64,000 bases of DNA from AWTP1-13 sp963840445 (GCA_963840445.1 CAWIZC010000033.1:1-64000), one strand, 5' to 3'. Positions 8,856-17,400 are shown, counted from the stretch's first letter. The notes: generated by a model not told the origin, from the letters alone. Numbers and translations are program-made.

Positions 8856-9908
8856 ATGCGCGTTCTCAACAGCGGTGTCCTATTGCTTTTCGCAGTTATG
8901 GCAGCAGCAAGCGGCGGTGCGCTTGCACAAGAACTGAAGATCTCACACCAGTGGACAGAGGGCATTGATGGTCGAGATCGCGCGACACGCGTGTTCGTGC
9001 AAGAAGTGGAATCGCGCGCTGCGGGCTTGAAGTTTCGCATCTATCCCAGCTCATCACTCAACATCAAGCCGCCCGAGCTGCTCGGTGCCCTGCAAAACAA
9101 CTCCTTGGAGATGGCCGTCTATCCCCTGACCTATGCCGTTGCCACGGTGCCCGAATTTTCGCTCGCCGGGCTGCCTGGACTGGTTCCCAATCTGCAGGCT
9201 GCGCGGGCACTGAAAGACACCGAAATCTACACGACGCTGCAATCCATTGCCGAGGCCAACGGTATTCGAATTGTGACATGGTGGTGGAGTCCCGGGGCGT
9301 TCTTCGCGAAGAGCCGCGGTATATCCGATCCCCAGTCGGTCAAGGGCCTCAGAATGCGCGCCGCCGACCCCCTATTCGAGCGAATGCTGAAGGAGGCGGG
9401 GGCATCGGTAACAAACATTCCATCGACTGACGTCTACGCGGCTTTGCAAGCTGGTTCGCTGGACGCCATCCTTACTAGCTACGAAGGTTTTGTGTCTCTG
9501 CGGCTCTACGAGCAGGCGAAATTTGCGACCCTGGGCCCCACTCTATTTATGAGCCTGACTCCGCTCGTGATGTCGCTGACTACGTGGAACAAACTCTCCC
9601 CGGAACAGAAAGGGGCAATTGAAGAAGCCGCCACGATATCGGATGCATATTTTGTGACGATCCAGCGCGACGTCGAACGAAGGATGATTGCAACGCTTAC
9701 CAGCGCCGGAGGCACCATCCATCGAATGACACCTGCGGACTTCCTGACGTGGTTGCAATTGGCACAGCGAACTGCGTGGCTCGAGTACACCAAAACCAAT
9801 CCCCGCGCCCAAGAGTTGCTCGTGACGACGGTGCAAAAATTCTTGGAGAAATTTGGCTCCAAGGATGATGTGGTGAACAGCATATTCGGTGACGACGAGA
9901 AGAATTAG
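8856..9908 (+). CDS. Second TRAP solute-binding protein (DctP family)
   Basis: This is a 350-residue DctP-family periplasmic binding protein. The ATG at 8856 follows GGAGGG and opens a signal peptide (MRVLNSGVLLLFAVMAAASG, cleavage near LAQE). The family signature is seen in DPQSVKGLRMRAADPLFERM with its conserved Arg and in STDVYAALQAGSLDAILTSY. The C-terminal helices (SPEQKGAIEEAATISDAYFV) are typical. It shares the fold with the protein at 7163-8173, but the sequences differ strongly, so this is not a recent duplication. No DctQM genes flank it. The substrate is probably a carboxylate; which one cannot be told. Confidence 0.88.
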   Translation: MRVLNSGVLLLFAVMAAASGGALAQELKISHQWTEGIDGRDRATRVFVQEVESRAAGLKFRIYPSSSLNIKPPELLGALQNNSLEMAVYPLTYAVATVPEFSLAGLPGLVPNLQAARALKDTEIYTTLQSIAEANGIRIVTWWWSPGAFFAKSRGISDPQSVKGLRMRAADPLFERMLKEAGASVTNIPSTDVYAALQAGSLDAILTSYEGFVSLRLYEQAKFATLGPTLFMSLTPLVMSLTTWNKLSPEQKGAIEEAATISDAYFVTIQRDVERRMIATLTSAGGTIHRMTPADFLTWLQLAQRTAWLEYTKTNPRAQELLVTTVQKFLEKFGSKDDVVNSIFGDDEKN

Positions 9909-10010
9909 AACTCAAGTGCCGATGCTGACTGTGGGCGTTTCGCCGGTTCGCGCGCACGGTCGTTTCCGAAGTATGAGTCTCGACCGCTCTCTGAACTCGT
10001 CCCTATTCGC

Positions 10011-10193
10011 TCATAGAGCGCGAAGAACGGCGAGAACGATAGCCTGGCCAACACCCGACCGAATGGTGGTTTCGACTTCTACTGTGCGTCGAAGGTCTAA
10101 TGCCATGCCCAGGCTTGCTGTCCCTGAGATCGCTGCAAGGACGATCGCAATCGCGAGCTTGCGGCAGTCGGCGTTGCTGAGGCGAGTGAGCAT
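10011..10193 (-). CDS. Small hypothetical protein (60 aa)
   Basis: An ATG preceded by AGGAAC opens a 60-residue frame with two weakly hydrophobic segments (KLAIAIVLAAISGTASLGMA and VGQAIVLAVLRAL). It could be a short membrane or exported protein. No family is recognised. It is the only supportable frame in the 446-base interval between the DctP gene and the TauE-like gene; the rest of that interval shows nothing clear. Confidence 0.25.
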   Translation of the reverse strand: MLTRLSNADCRKLAIAIVLAAISGTASLGMALDLRRTVEVETTIRSGVGQAIVLAVLRAL

Positions 10194-10355
10194 GTTCCTA
10201 AACCACGCAACGTCGACACGGGATCATCCGGACCGGTGCATGCATGATAGTGGCAAATATCCACCCTCCGCGTGCTTAGACGCGTGAATGCTTAACAGCG
10301 CGCCTGGGCGCCAAGCTGCTCGGTTGCAGTGAGATCAGTGAGTAGGATTTTCCGA

Positions 10356-11090
10356 ATGGATTGGCCGTATCTCGCGCTAGCTGCTCTCGGCCTATTTTTG
10401 GCTGGCGTCGTCAAGGGCACAACTGGCCTTGGGTACTCGTCATGCGCCTTGCCGTTTCTCGTTTCGGCGATCGGTCTGAAAGCCGCGATTGTCGTGGTCG
10501 TGATTCCTGCCATGTTGAGCAACGTGATGGTGATGTCCAACACTGGCCACTTGCGTGAGACCCTAGTCCGATTTTGGCCCCTATACGCCGCCACGCTACC
10601 AGGGATCGCAATCGGGCTTACGCTGCTGGTGTGGGTCGACCAGCAAGTTGCCACGAGGGTCCTGGGAATCCTCACCGTTCTCTACGCTTTCCTGGCTCTG
10701 ATGCGGCCATCGCTGGCTTTGCCCGAAAGGCTTGAGAGGCCGCTGCAGGTTCCGGTTGGCGTGCTCAACGGTTTCTTCACTGGCCTTACGGGCTCGCAGA
10801 TGATGCCGCTACTACCATACATGTTATCTCTCAGGCTCGATCCTGACCGTCTTGTCCAGGCGAACAACGTGACCGTCACCCTAGCCTCGACGTTCATGGC
10901 AACGGCCTTGTTTGCAGCTGGTCTGATGACATGGCCAATGTTTGGACTCTCCGTTGGGGCGGTCATCCCAGCGCTTGCCGGTGTTCAGTTGGGCAACCGG
11001 GCGAGGCGTCGCATTCCCGTCGCTGCATTCCGGATCATTATGCTGATACTATTGGTTGCGATGGGGCTCTTGCTCGCCGTTCGACCATGA
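10356..11090 (+). CDS. TauE/SafE-family membrane permease
   Basis: This is a 244-residue membrane protein with about eight hydrophobic helices. The first half has the TauE/SafE feature GVVKGTTGLGYSSCALPFLV near residues 13-32. The second half has the related NGFFTGLTGSQMMPLLPYML near 138-157; this internal repeat is typical. Family members export sulfite, sulfoacetate and other small organosulfur or carboxylate anions. I chose the ATG at 10356; an in-frame GTG at 10329 would add nine residues. It lies just before the 3' end of the leftward ABC importer operon and is transcribed towards it. A role in effluxing an anion made by the neighbouring catabolic genes is possible but unproven. Confidence 0.85.
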   Translation: MDWPYLALAALGLFLAGVVKGTTGLGYSSCALPFLVSAIGLKAAIVVVVIPAMLSNVMVMSNTGHLRETLVRFWPLYAATLPGIAIGLTLLVWVDQQVATRVLGILTVLYAFLALMRPSLALPERLERPLQVPVGVLNGFFTGLTGSQMMPLLPYMLSLRLDPDRLVQANNVTVTLASTFMATALFAAGLMTWPMFGLSVGAVIPALAGVQLGNRARRRIPVAAFRIIMLILLVAMGLLLAVRP

Positions 11091-11335
11091 CGCGGGGCCA
11101 TCGCGAACAAAAGAAGGCACGGACCACAGCGAACTCCAAGGCGCCCGACATCAATGTCCTGGCGCGGCATTACCTGGGGTGCGGGCTCTCCAAGCTGCCG
11201 ACGCAAGCAAGCACTTGCCGATGCTGGCGATGTGGGGAAAGTGCTTCGGGACTCAGGCTCGATCCTGCGAAGGCTGAAGCGTTTTCGAAAGCTGCTGCGC
11301 TGAGGCGCCGTACTTGTTGCGTTGGCGACAGCGCG

Positions 11336-12139
11336 TCAGGCTGCACCATGAGGCTCGGTATCGCCGCGGCTGACGCGGCGCAAGAATTCTCTTGAGCGCT
11401 CGTGCTTTGGAGTCGTGAAGAACACATGCGGTGTCGCCTCCTCGACGATGCGGCCGCCATCCATGAAGACAATTCGCGTCCCGACCTCACGCGCAAACTG
11501 CATTTCATGAGTTACGACGAGCATGGTCATCCCATCTCCCGCGAGGTTACGTATAACCTCCAGCACCTCACCGACGAGCTCCGGATCAAGCGCGGACGTC
11601 GGCTCATCAAACAGCATGAGAACGGGCTGCATCGCAAGTGCACGAGCGATTGCGACACGCTGTTGCTGCCCTCCAGACAACTGCGAGGGCCGCTTCCCCG
11701 CATGTGCCCTGAGTTTCACCTGGTCGAGAAGCCTGATTGCGATCTCGCGCAACTCTTTCAGTGGCTTTTGCAAAACGCGATGAGGCCCGATAGCAACATT
11801 GTCCAGCGCGGTGAGATGAGCAAATAAGTTGAAGCGCTGGAATACCATCCCGATCTTCCGACGCTTGGCCGCGGTCTGTGTGCTGGTATCACCCACAAGC
11901 TTTCCATTCAGGACCTCGCCCGCCATGTTGACGCCGTTGACGAGGACCTCGCCCTCGGTTGGATCCTCAACCCAATTCATGCATCGAAGCAGCGTCGACT
12001 TGCCCGCACCGCTTGGCCCCACAATCATGACGATTTCGCCGCGCATCACATCCATATCAACGCGATCGAGCACCGGTACGCCGCCGTAGATCTTCGAAAG
12101 TCGATGGACATGCAGCAGTGGCTGGGCCATCGCGGTCAT
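11336..12139 (-). CDS. Polar amino acid ABC transporter ATPase (GlnQ/HisP type)
   Basis: This is a 267-residue ATPase that powers uptake through the adjacent permease. It has Walker A GPSGAGKSTLLR (about residue 39), the Q-loop in KIGMVFQRFNLF, the ABC signature LSGGQQQRVAIARAL, Walker B VLMLFDEPTSALD and the H-loop THEMQFAREV. The subfamily is polar amino acid/opine uptake. The ATG at 12139 overlaps the permease stop by four bases (ATGA), which signals translational coupling. It is the last gene of a leftward operon of DUF1989 x3, binding protein, permease and ATPase, so the cargo is likely the substrate handled by those DUF1989 enzymes. Confidence 0.93.
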   Translation of the reverse strand: MTAMAQPLLHVHRLSKIYGGVPVLDRVDMDVMRGEIVMIVGPSGAGKSTLLRCMNWVEDPTEGEVLVNGVNMAGEVLNGKLVGDTSTQTAAKRRKIGMVFQRFNLFAHLTALDNVAIGPHRVLQKPLKELREIAIRLLDQVKLRAHAGKRPSQLSGGQQQRVAIARALAMQPVLMLFDEPTSALDPELVGEVLEVIRNLAGDGMTMLVVTHEMQFAREVGTRIVFMDGGRIVEEATPHVFFTTPKHERSREFLRRVSRGDTEPHGAA

Positions 12140-12786
12140 GCCAGCCTCGCCTCGATGTATTCCGAGATCTTGGAAAGGACGGAAATGATGATGAGGTAAA
12201 ACACAGCCAAAAGGGCGTACAATTCGAAAGGAGTGAATTTCTGCGCGATGATGAGCTGTGTCGATCTGGTCAGCTCGTAGATCGAAATCGCCGACAGCAA
12301 CGATGAGCCTTTAACGAGAGTGATAAGCTCGTTGGTCAACGGTGGGGTGATCCGCCGGAGAGACTGGGGAAATAGGATGTACCGCAGGGTTTGCCGATGC
12401 GTCATACCGATCGCCTTGGCGGCCTCGGTCTGACCCATATCGATCGATTGCAGTCCCGCCCTGACGATCTCGGCGATGAAGCCGCCGGCGTTGAAGCCTA
12501 AGGCGACTACAGCGCCCCAGAACGCGGGAATGTCAATCCCGACCACCGGCAGCGCGAAGTACACCAGAAATATCTGAACTAGCGCGGGCGTTCCGCGTAC
12601 GAAGTACACGTAAGCCCGCACAAGCCATTTCAATGGCGTCAGTTCCGACAGTAGGAGAAAGCCGCAGATGATGCCGACAATCGATCCCAGCACCATAGCC
12701 AGTGCCGAGATTTCGAGCGTAACGAGCGCCCCCTTCAGCATGTAAGGGATGGCGTACCACATTACGCCCCAGTCGATCGCACCCAC
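12136..12786 (-). CDS. Polar amino acid ABC transporter permease
   Basis: This is a 216-residue inner-membrane permease of the HisM/GlnP family with about five helices. The ABC-coupling EAA loop is AAKAIGMTHRQTLRYILFPQ (about 125-145), followed by the usual ITPPLTNELITLVKGSSLLS segment. It starts with GTG at 12786 behind a GGTGA-like site. Only one permease gene is present, so the transporter would work as a homodimer with the ATPase encoded four bases downstream. The preceding gene, 25 bases upstream, is the binding protein. Confidence 0.92.
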   Translation of the reverse strand: MGAIDWGVMWYAIPYMLKGALVTLEISALAMVLGSIVGIICGFLLLSELTPLKWLVRAYVYFVRGTPALVQIFLVYFALPVVGIDIPAFWGAVVALGFNAGGFIAEIVRAGLQSIDMGQTEAAKAIGMTHRQTLRYILFPQSLRRITPPLTNELITLVKGSSLLSAISIYELTRSTQLIIAQKFTPFELYALLAVFYLIIISVLSKISEYIEARLA

Positions 12787-12811
12787 CGGTTCACCTACTG
12801 TCTCTTAGATC

Positions 12812-13642
12812 TCAGGGTAGGTCGGCAGGCACCTCGTTCGGCGTCTCCATGGTCGAGCCGAACCACTTGGTCTGTAGCGCAGCGAGCTCGCCAGACTTCT
12901 TCATCTCCGCGAACTGCTCATTCGCGAACTTCAGGAAATCCGCGTCTTCCTTTCGAAACGCCATGCCGAAGAAGGCCTTGAGGTTCTGTATCCCGCCAAC
13001 TGTCTTGTATTTGCCGGGCTGCTCCTTCATCACGATTGCCAGGGTGGAAAGAGAATTCACGACACCGTCGGTCCGCCCGTTGGTCAGATCGACATACGCC
13101 TCCGGGTAGTGATCGTAGAGCTTATAGTCGGAATATCCGGCCTTGCCCTTTGCCTTGAGTACTTCCTGGAACTCCTTCGCAACCTTGTCGCCGGCGCTGG
13201 AGATTTGTGCGCCGACTTTCTTGCCGGCCAGATCCTCGGCGGCCTTGATTGAGTCGTCGTTGGCCCGAGCCAGGACGACGTTGGTGGCCTCGGCATAAGG
13301 CATTCCGAAATTCAACTTTTGCGCGCGCTCTTTTGTGATCGTCATGCCCGATAGGATTGCGTCGAACTTTTTTGCCAGCAGCGCCGGTATGATGCCGTTC
13401 CATTCGGTATCGACGAGCTTGACCTTGACGCCGAGCTTTTCGCCGAACTTGTTCAGGATATCGACGTCGTACCCGATGATTTGGCCGTCCTTGAAGAACT
13501 CGTAGGGGACGTACTGGGCTTCCATTCCGATAATGAGTTCTCCCCGCTTCTTAGCGTCATCGAGGGCATCTGCCATGGCCGCCGACCCCAAGACCGTGGC
13601 CAACAAACCAAGACCTACTTTGAGCAGAATATTCCGAAGCAT
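12812..13642 (-). CDS. Amino-acid ABC transporter substrate-binding protein (SBP family 3)
   Basis: This is a 276-residue periplasmic binding protein. The ATG at 13642 follows AAGGAG and starts a signal peptide (MLRNILLKVGLGLLATVLGS, cleavage near AMADA). The SBP family 3 signature is GQIIGYDVDILNKFGEKLGV (about 50-70), followed by WNGIIPALLAKKFDAILSGM and TITKERAQKLNF. This family binds polar and cationic amino acids, opines and related zwitterions. The gene sits between the DUF1989 genes and the permease/ATPase. A guanidino acid or similar nitrogen-rich ligand would fit the neighbouring enzymes, but the pocket cannot be read from sequence alone. Confidence 0.92.
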   Translation of the reverse strand: MLRNILLKVGLGLLATVLGSAAMADALDDAKKRGELIIGMEAQYVPYEFFKDGQIIGYDVDILNKFGEKLGVKVKLVDTEWNGIIPALLAKKFDAILSGMTITKERAQKLNFGMPYAEATNVVLARANDDSIKAAEDLAGKKVGAQISSAGDKVAKEFQEVLKAKGKAGYSDYKLYDHYPEAYVDLTNGRTDGVVNSLSTLAIVMKEQPGKYKTVGGIQNLKAFFGMAFRKEDADFLKFANEQFAEMKKSGELAALQTKWFGSTMETPNEVPADLP

Positions 13643-13704
13643 GTCACACACTCCTTGCTGATAACTCGGTTTTGACAGGGATGCACGTTGCGCCGTGCGA
13701 TTAC

Positions 13705-14340
13705 TCAAGCGCCCTCTACATGGTTGTGCACGCGAACACGGATCGCCGAGGGCCTCGGCTTGCTCCACAGCCGCCCGTCGCTAATAGGGGCCGCGACGGC
13801 GACAATCAGATCCATTAGGACGCGGAAGGTGGCCAACGATCCGGCTTTCGAAGCAACGCCTTGCGGAAGAAGCTTTCCATCGCTTGCGACTGAGACGTTG
13901 AGGAAGAGATTGATCGGATCGGGCACGCGGACGAGGTCGACCCTGCACTTCGCGAACGCCGCTCGCACCTTGTCCTTGAAGCGATCCGTTGCGCCGAGAT
14001 AAGCACTCGCGTCTCGCGCCTCGCTGATCGGCATCAGCAGGTCGTGGGCGCCGCCTGTATCCCGGCCGAGGACCATGGCAGGGCGGCGCCGATTGGTGAC
14101 CACCCGCATGCCGAGACGCAGGATGAAGGAGTTGCTGAAGACGCGCGTATGATGGGGCGAAAGGAAGTGGCGGGTGTCGGCGACCGTCACACCGAACAAC
14201 GACGCCGGCTGCCCCCCGTCGACGTCCTTCACGGTCAAAAGCTGGCCTTTCGCGACCGGAAAGGCAGACACGGTCCCGCCCGTTACCTCGATCCCGTTCT
14301 CGGGGGGCACGGTCAGACTCGGCTCCTTCATCAGCAACAT
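13705..14340 (-). CDS. DUF1989 protein, third copy, lacking conserved cysteines
   Basis: This is a 211-residue member of DUF1989 (urea carboxylase-associated family). It keeps the core landmarks: FGVTVADTRHFLSPHHTRVF, RRRPAMVLGRDTGGAHDLLM and VRVPDPINLFLNVSVASDGK. The three cysteine positions shared by its two neighbours are altered: AC-D becomes IS-E, the following NC/SC becomes FK, and ACPQ/PCPQ becomes APIS. Known DUF1989 proteins include CgdA and CgdB, the two subunits of carboxyguanidine deiminase in guanidine breakdown. I infer that this copy is a structural or divergent partner of the other two. The ATG at 14340 has GGAG ten bases upstream; a TTG at 14361 is possible. It lies seven bases after the previous gene. 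Confidence 0.82.
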   Translation of the reverse strand: MLLMKEPSLTVPPENGIEVTGGTVSAFPVAKGQLLTVKDVDGGQPASLFGVTVADTRHFLSPHHTRVFSNSFILRLGMRVVTNRRRPAMVLGRDTGGAHDLLMPISEARDASAYLGATDRFKDKVRAAFAKCRVDLVRVPDPINLFLNVSVASDGKLLPQGVASKAGSLATFRVLMDLIVAVAAPISDGRLWSKPRPSAIRVRVHNHVEGA

Positions 14341-14347
14341 GATGCGG

Positions 14348-14944
14348 TTACTCCGACTCAACTCGCAAAATCATGTCACTGGGAACGAGCCCGTTGCCCG
14401 GGATGATGTCCTGGGGACAGGGGGAGAGGGCGCAGACCAAATCCATAAGGGCGAGCAGCGTGACGCGATCGCCGGGCCGACTGGGCGGGTCGACAACTGC
14501 AGTCCTGGCATCGGCTGTCACCGGACTGTTCTGGAAGAGGTTGAAGGGCTCGGGAACCTCAAGAATATCGACGCCGTAACGCTTCAGCGCTTCGTACATG
14601 TTCTCGAGACAGTTGCGGTGTCCCGGTACGCCGAAATCGACCTCGTAGCGCGAAGGGTCGCATGCCGGCACCGCATAGTCGTGGACGCCGATGGTATCCT
14701 CGATGATCCGCAGCATGGGCCGACCACGGCTTGAGACCAGCATGTCGCCAGCTTTGATGTAGAGCGACAAGAGGGCCCGGCGCGTCTCGACGCCGGAAAG
14801 GCCCTCGGTCAAATCGGATGCCGAGAGGGCCACAAAGTCGCCGGCCTGCTGGCCGTGAAGGTCGATAATGGTAATTTTCGAGCCGTTCGAGGCCCTCAAG
14901 GCGCGTCCGAAGCCACCTGGTACGAGAACCTCCGTCACGGTCAT
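14348..14944 (-). CDS. DUF1989 protein, second copy
   Basis: This is a 198-residue DUF1989 protein. Landmarks are LHGQQAGDFVALSASDLTEG, SSRGRPMLRIIEDTIGVHDY, PACDPSRY, HRNCLENMYEALK, VPEPFNLFQNSPVTADAR and CALSPCPQDI, with the set of cysteines expected of a metal site or active centre. Urea carboxylase-associated proteins of this family act together with urea or guanidine carboxylases, but no biotin-dependent carboxylase is encoded in the window. The ATG at 14944 overlaps the upstream gene's stop (ATGA). The second and first copies share these landmarks closely, so a heteromer is likely. Confidence 0.87.
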   Translation of the reverse strand: MTVTEVLVPGGFGRALRASNGSKITIIDLHGQQAGDFVALSASDLTEGLSGVETRRALLSLYIKAGDMLVSSRGRPMLRIIEDTIGVHDYAVPACDPSRYEVDFGVPGHRNCLENMYEALKRYGVDILEVPEPFNLFQNSPVTADARTAVVDPPSRPGDRVTLLALMDLVCALSPCPQDIIPGNGLVPSDMILRVESE

Positions 14945-15597
14945 GAAACCTGCTCCTCCAGAATGGAAACGTGGAGCTCGGTCGGATACCAGCCGGCAAT
15001 GGGATTGAATTCCTGTGGGCACGCAGAGATTGCGATAATGCAGTCGATCCACGCCTTCAGCACGATGTAATCGCCGGGCTTGGAAGGATTATCGCAGGTC
15101 AGCACACGGCCATCGGGAAACACCTGGACATTACAGAACAGGTTGACTGGCTGCGGCACATACATGCGGCCGGGAAAGTGTGACTTCATTGCCTGGCGAA
15201 GGTTGCCTTCACAGCTTGGATGTTCGCCTTGCACGCCGTACAGCCGATAGCGGTGCTCGTCGCACGCGGCGGTCAGGAGATCGTGCACCCCACACGTGTC
15301 GGCGATGACCTGCAGGATCGGCCGGCGATGATTGGTGTGAAATGACTCTCCAGGACCTGGGCACAGCTTGTTGACCCAGACGCGGGTGTGCATGGCCGAG
15401 AGATGCTCGTCGAGGTTGGATGCGTTAAAGGCCCAGAAATCGCCCGCCTGCTTTCCGCATGGGTCGGTCACGCGAATGAATTGCCCGGCTTTTAGCGGGT
15501 GCCCCCAACCACCCTTGGCGGGAATCACGGCACTGCGAACCTCGCGCAACGGAAGCTTCTTCTTTGCGTTGAGGTCGATCTCGAACATCTCTGCCAT
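14941..15597 (-). CDS. DUF1989 protein, first copy
   Basis: This is a 218-residue DUF1989 protein and the first gene of the leftward operon. Landmarks are CGKQAGDFWAFNASNLDEHL, HTNHRRPILQVIADTCGVHD, TAACDEHRY, PSCEGNLRQAM, VPQPVNLFCNVQVFPDGR and AISACPQEF. The start chosen, MAEMFEIDLNAK at 15597, follows GAGGG; the frame is open for 92 more codons upstream but reads into the divergent promoter region. Family knowledge: DUF1989 covers urea carboxylase-associated proteins and carboxyguanidine deiminase subunits. Inference: it forms, with the next one or two copies, a deiminase-like complex acting on the imported compound. Confidence 0.88.
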   Translation of the reverse strand: MAEMFEIDLNAKKKLPLREVRSAVIPAKGGWGHPLKAGQFIRVTDPCGKQAGDFWAFNASNLDEHLSAMHTRVWVNKLCPGPGESFHTNHRRPILQVIADTCGVHDLLTAACDEHRYRLYGVQGEHPSCEGNLRQAMKSHFPGRMYVPQPVNLFCNVQVFPDGRVLTCDNPSKPGDYIVLKAWIDCIIAISACPQEFNPIAGWYPTELHVSILEEQVS

Positions 15598-15905
15598 GAC
15601 TGACCCTCGAAACCGCTTTTCGATATCGCAACCAACGTGCCACTCGAACCGAGGTAAAGAACAAGCCCGGATTTCGGGCAGGAGAGCCGCCCCGCGAATT
15701 CCGTCCCCCCTTCCCCCGCCCAAAAAAGCAGCAACACGCCTACGCATGATGCGCAGGGCTGATAGTCTCGAAGCATTCGCGCAGCCGAATGGGAGTGTTG
15801 CCGCCTGCCTGGACAGTGGCCATTGTCTTGCATTTGATCGCAAGCCTGGGATCGCAAGCCTGGGCCTGCTCACGAAGCGAGGCGTGGATCGGAGAGAAGT
15901 CCCCG
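15598..15905. promoter_or_regulatory. Divergent promoter region of the putative catabolic locus
   Basis: These 308 bases separate two head-to-head operons and must hold both promoters. On the left side GAGGG serves the first DUF1989 gene, and CGAAA-ccgc-TTTTCG forms a small inverted repeat next to it. On the right side a 14-base sequence is repeated in tandem at 15837-15864, and GGAGAG precedes the oxygenase start at 15906. Such an arrangement suits one regulator acting on both operons. No regulator gene is adjacent. Confidence 0.55.
15837..15864 (+). repeat. Tandem direct repeat, 2 x 14 bp, upstream of oxygenase gene
   Basis: ATCGCAAGCCTGGG occurs twice with no spacer. The second copy ends 41 bases before the ATG of the HpaB-family gene, within the expected promoter zone. 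It could be a pair of regulator half-sites or a recent slippage duplication. Confidence 0.5.
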
Positions 15906-17378
15906 ATGATCAGAAGCGGCGAGCAATACAAGCAATCAATTCGTGATGGCCGCGTCGTCTATATCGACGGTGAGCGCGTGCAGGACGTCACGACTCACCC
16001 GAGCTTCAAGCCGCTGGTAGACATCCGGGCGCGCATCTACGACATGGCGCATGATCCGGCGACACGTGAGATCATGACCGTCGATGAAGGCGGTGAGAAA
16101 TTTGCCATCGCCCTCAAGCCTCCGCGCACACAAGAGGATTGGCACGCCAAGCGTCGCGCGGTTGACCGTGTCACGCGCGAGGTCGGCGGGGTTGTGACAC
16201 GCGTCGGTGACGAGACGGTCGGAGAGATGTGGTCGCTCGCCGATGGCAAGAGAGTTCTCAACGAAATCGACCCGCGTTTTTCCGAGAACATTGAGCGCCA
16301 CATCGCTGCCGCCTATGCCGCCGACCCATTTCACGTTTCCGCCAACACCGATCCAAAGGGTGACCGCTCGAAGCGCCCGCAGGATCAGGACCCCGACTTC
16401 CTCGTCCATGTCGTGAAGGAGACCGATGCAGGGATCGTCATCCGCGGCGCCAAATACGAGACAGCCGCGGCCTACAGCAACCAGGCCTTTCTCAAGCCGA
16501 CGATTGCCAACTGGGGCGACGCGAAGCTCTCGGATTATGCGGTAGGCTGTATCCTGCGCATGGCCGCGCCTGGTGTGAAGCACATTTGTCGATCGGGCTT
16601 TGCGGGACGCAATGATCCACGGGACTACCCGCTGTCCAACCGCTGCGACGAGATCGATACGCTGGTCATTCTCGATAATGTCCTCATCCCCTGGGAGGAT
16701 GTCCTCTTCTACCGCCACACCGGAGCGGCAACATTCATCCGGGCGACCTTGCATCGATACTCGGCGTTCCCCTACGTCCAGAGGACGCTGTCAATGGCCG
16801 ACCTGATGATCGGCGTTGCCCTTTGGAACGCCAAGCAGACGGGCCTCGACAAGCAGCAAGCCGTACAGGAGAAGCTCGCGGAGCTGGCTGTTTGGCGCGA
16901 AGGGATCAATGCGCACCTGACAGCGGCGATTGCAATGGCTGAACCTAGTGAGAACGGCTTCTTGATGCCAAACCAGTCGCTATTGCTCACAGGCCGATAC
17001 TATGCGCTTTCGCACCTGCCCCGCATGATGCACCTGGCTCGCGAGCTGTGCGGCGGACAGATTTGCGTTACACCCAATGTCGCCGCTTTCGAGGCGCCCG
17101 AGACACGGCCCTGGCTCGAGAAGTACTACTCGATCAACGACTCCTGGCTGGCCGAGGACAGGCGTAAGCTCTTGGCGTTTGCCAGAGATCTTTTGAACAG
17201 CGACTATGCTGGGCACCGCCTCACGTTCCTGCTCTTCGCCCAGGCTCCGCCGTTCGCCCATCTGGCAGCTGTCTACCGGACATTCGATTGGCCAAGCGCC
17301 CTCGAGCTTACACAGCGGTGCGCCGGCTTGTCGGATCGGATCTGGGGTTCGCAGACAAGGCCGAAGGCGGCCGAATGA
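15906..17378 (+). CDS. HpaB-family FADH2-dependent monooxygenase, oxygenase component
   Basis: This is a 490-residue member of the 4-hydroxyphenylacetate 3-hydroxylase large-component family (HpaB, PvcC, HpaH). Such enzymes hydroxylate aromatic or related substrates with reduced FAD supplied by a separate reductase. The acyl-CoA-dehydrogenase-like fold shows in FLVHVVKETDAGIVIRGAKY (about 165-184), a segment typical of the family substrate/flavin region, and in SNRCDEIDTLVILDNVLIPW (about 244-263), followed by EDVLFYRH. The ATG at 15906 follows GGAGAG. No HpaC-type reductase is in the window. It leads an operon with RidA, DUF1028 and a ureohydrolase. That context argues for a nitrogen-rich substrate and against plain hydroxyphenylacetate. 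I infer an oxidative first step whose imine product RidA would hydrolyse. Confidence 0.87.
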   Translation: MIRSGEQYKQSIRDGRVVYIDGERVQDVTTHPSFKPLVDIRARIYDMAHDPATREIMTVDEGGEKFAIALKPPRTQEDWHAKRRAVDRVTREVGGVVTRVGDETVGEMWSLADGKRVLNEIDPRFSENIERHIAAAYAADPFHVSANTDPKGDRSKRPQDQDPDFLVHVVKETDAGIVIRGAKYETAAAYSNQAFLKPTIANWGDAKLSDYAVGCILRMAAPGVKHICRSGFAGRNDPRDYPLSNRCDEIDTLVILDNVLIPWEDVLFYRHTGAATFIRATLHRYSAFPYVQRTLSMADLMIGVALWNAKQTGLDKQQAVQEKLAELAVWREGINAHLTAAIAMAEPSENGFLMPNQSLLLTGRYYALSHLPRMMHLARELCGGQICVTPNVAAFEAPETRPWLEKYYSINDSWLAEDRRKLLAFARDLLNSDYAGHRLTFLLFAQAPPFAHLAAVYRTFDWPSALELTQRCAGLSDRIWGSQTRPKAAE

Positions 17379-17400
17379 GCCATCAGCACGGACACAAGTC

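Noticed and set aside
15705..15730. C-rich run and A-run in the divergent promoter region
   Set aside because: It could suggest a terminator or regulatory tract, but no stem is associated and neither operon ends here.
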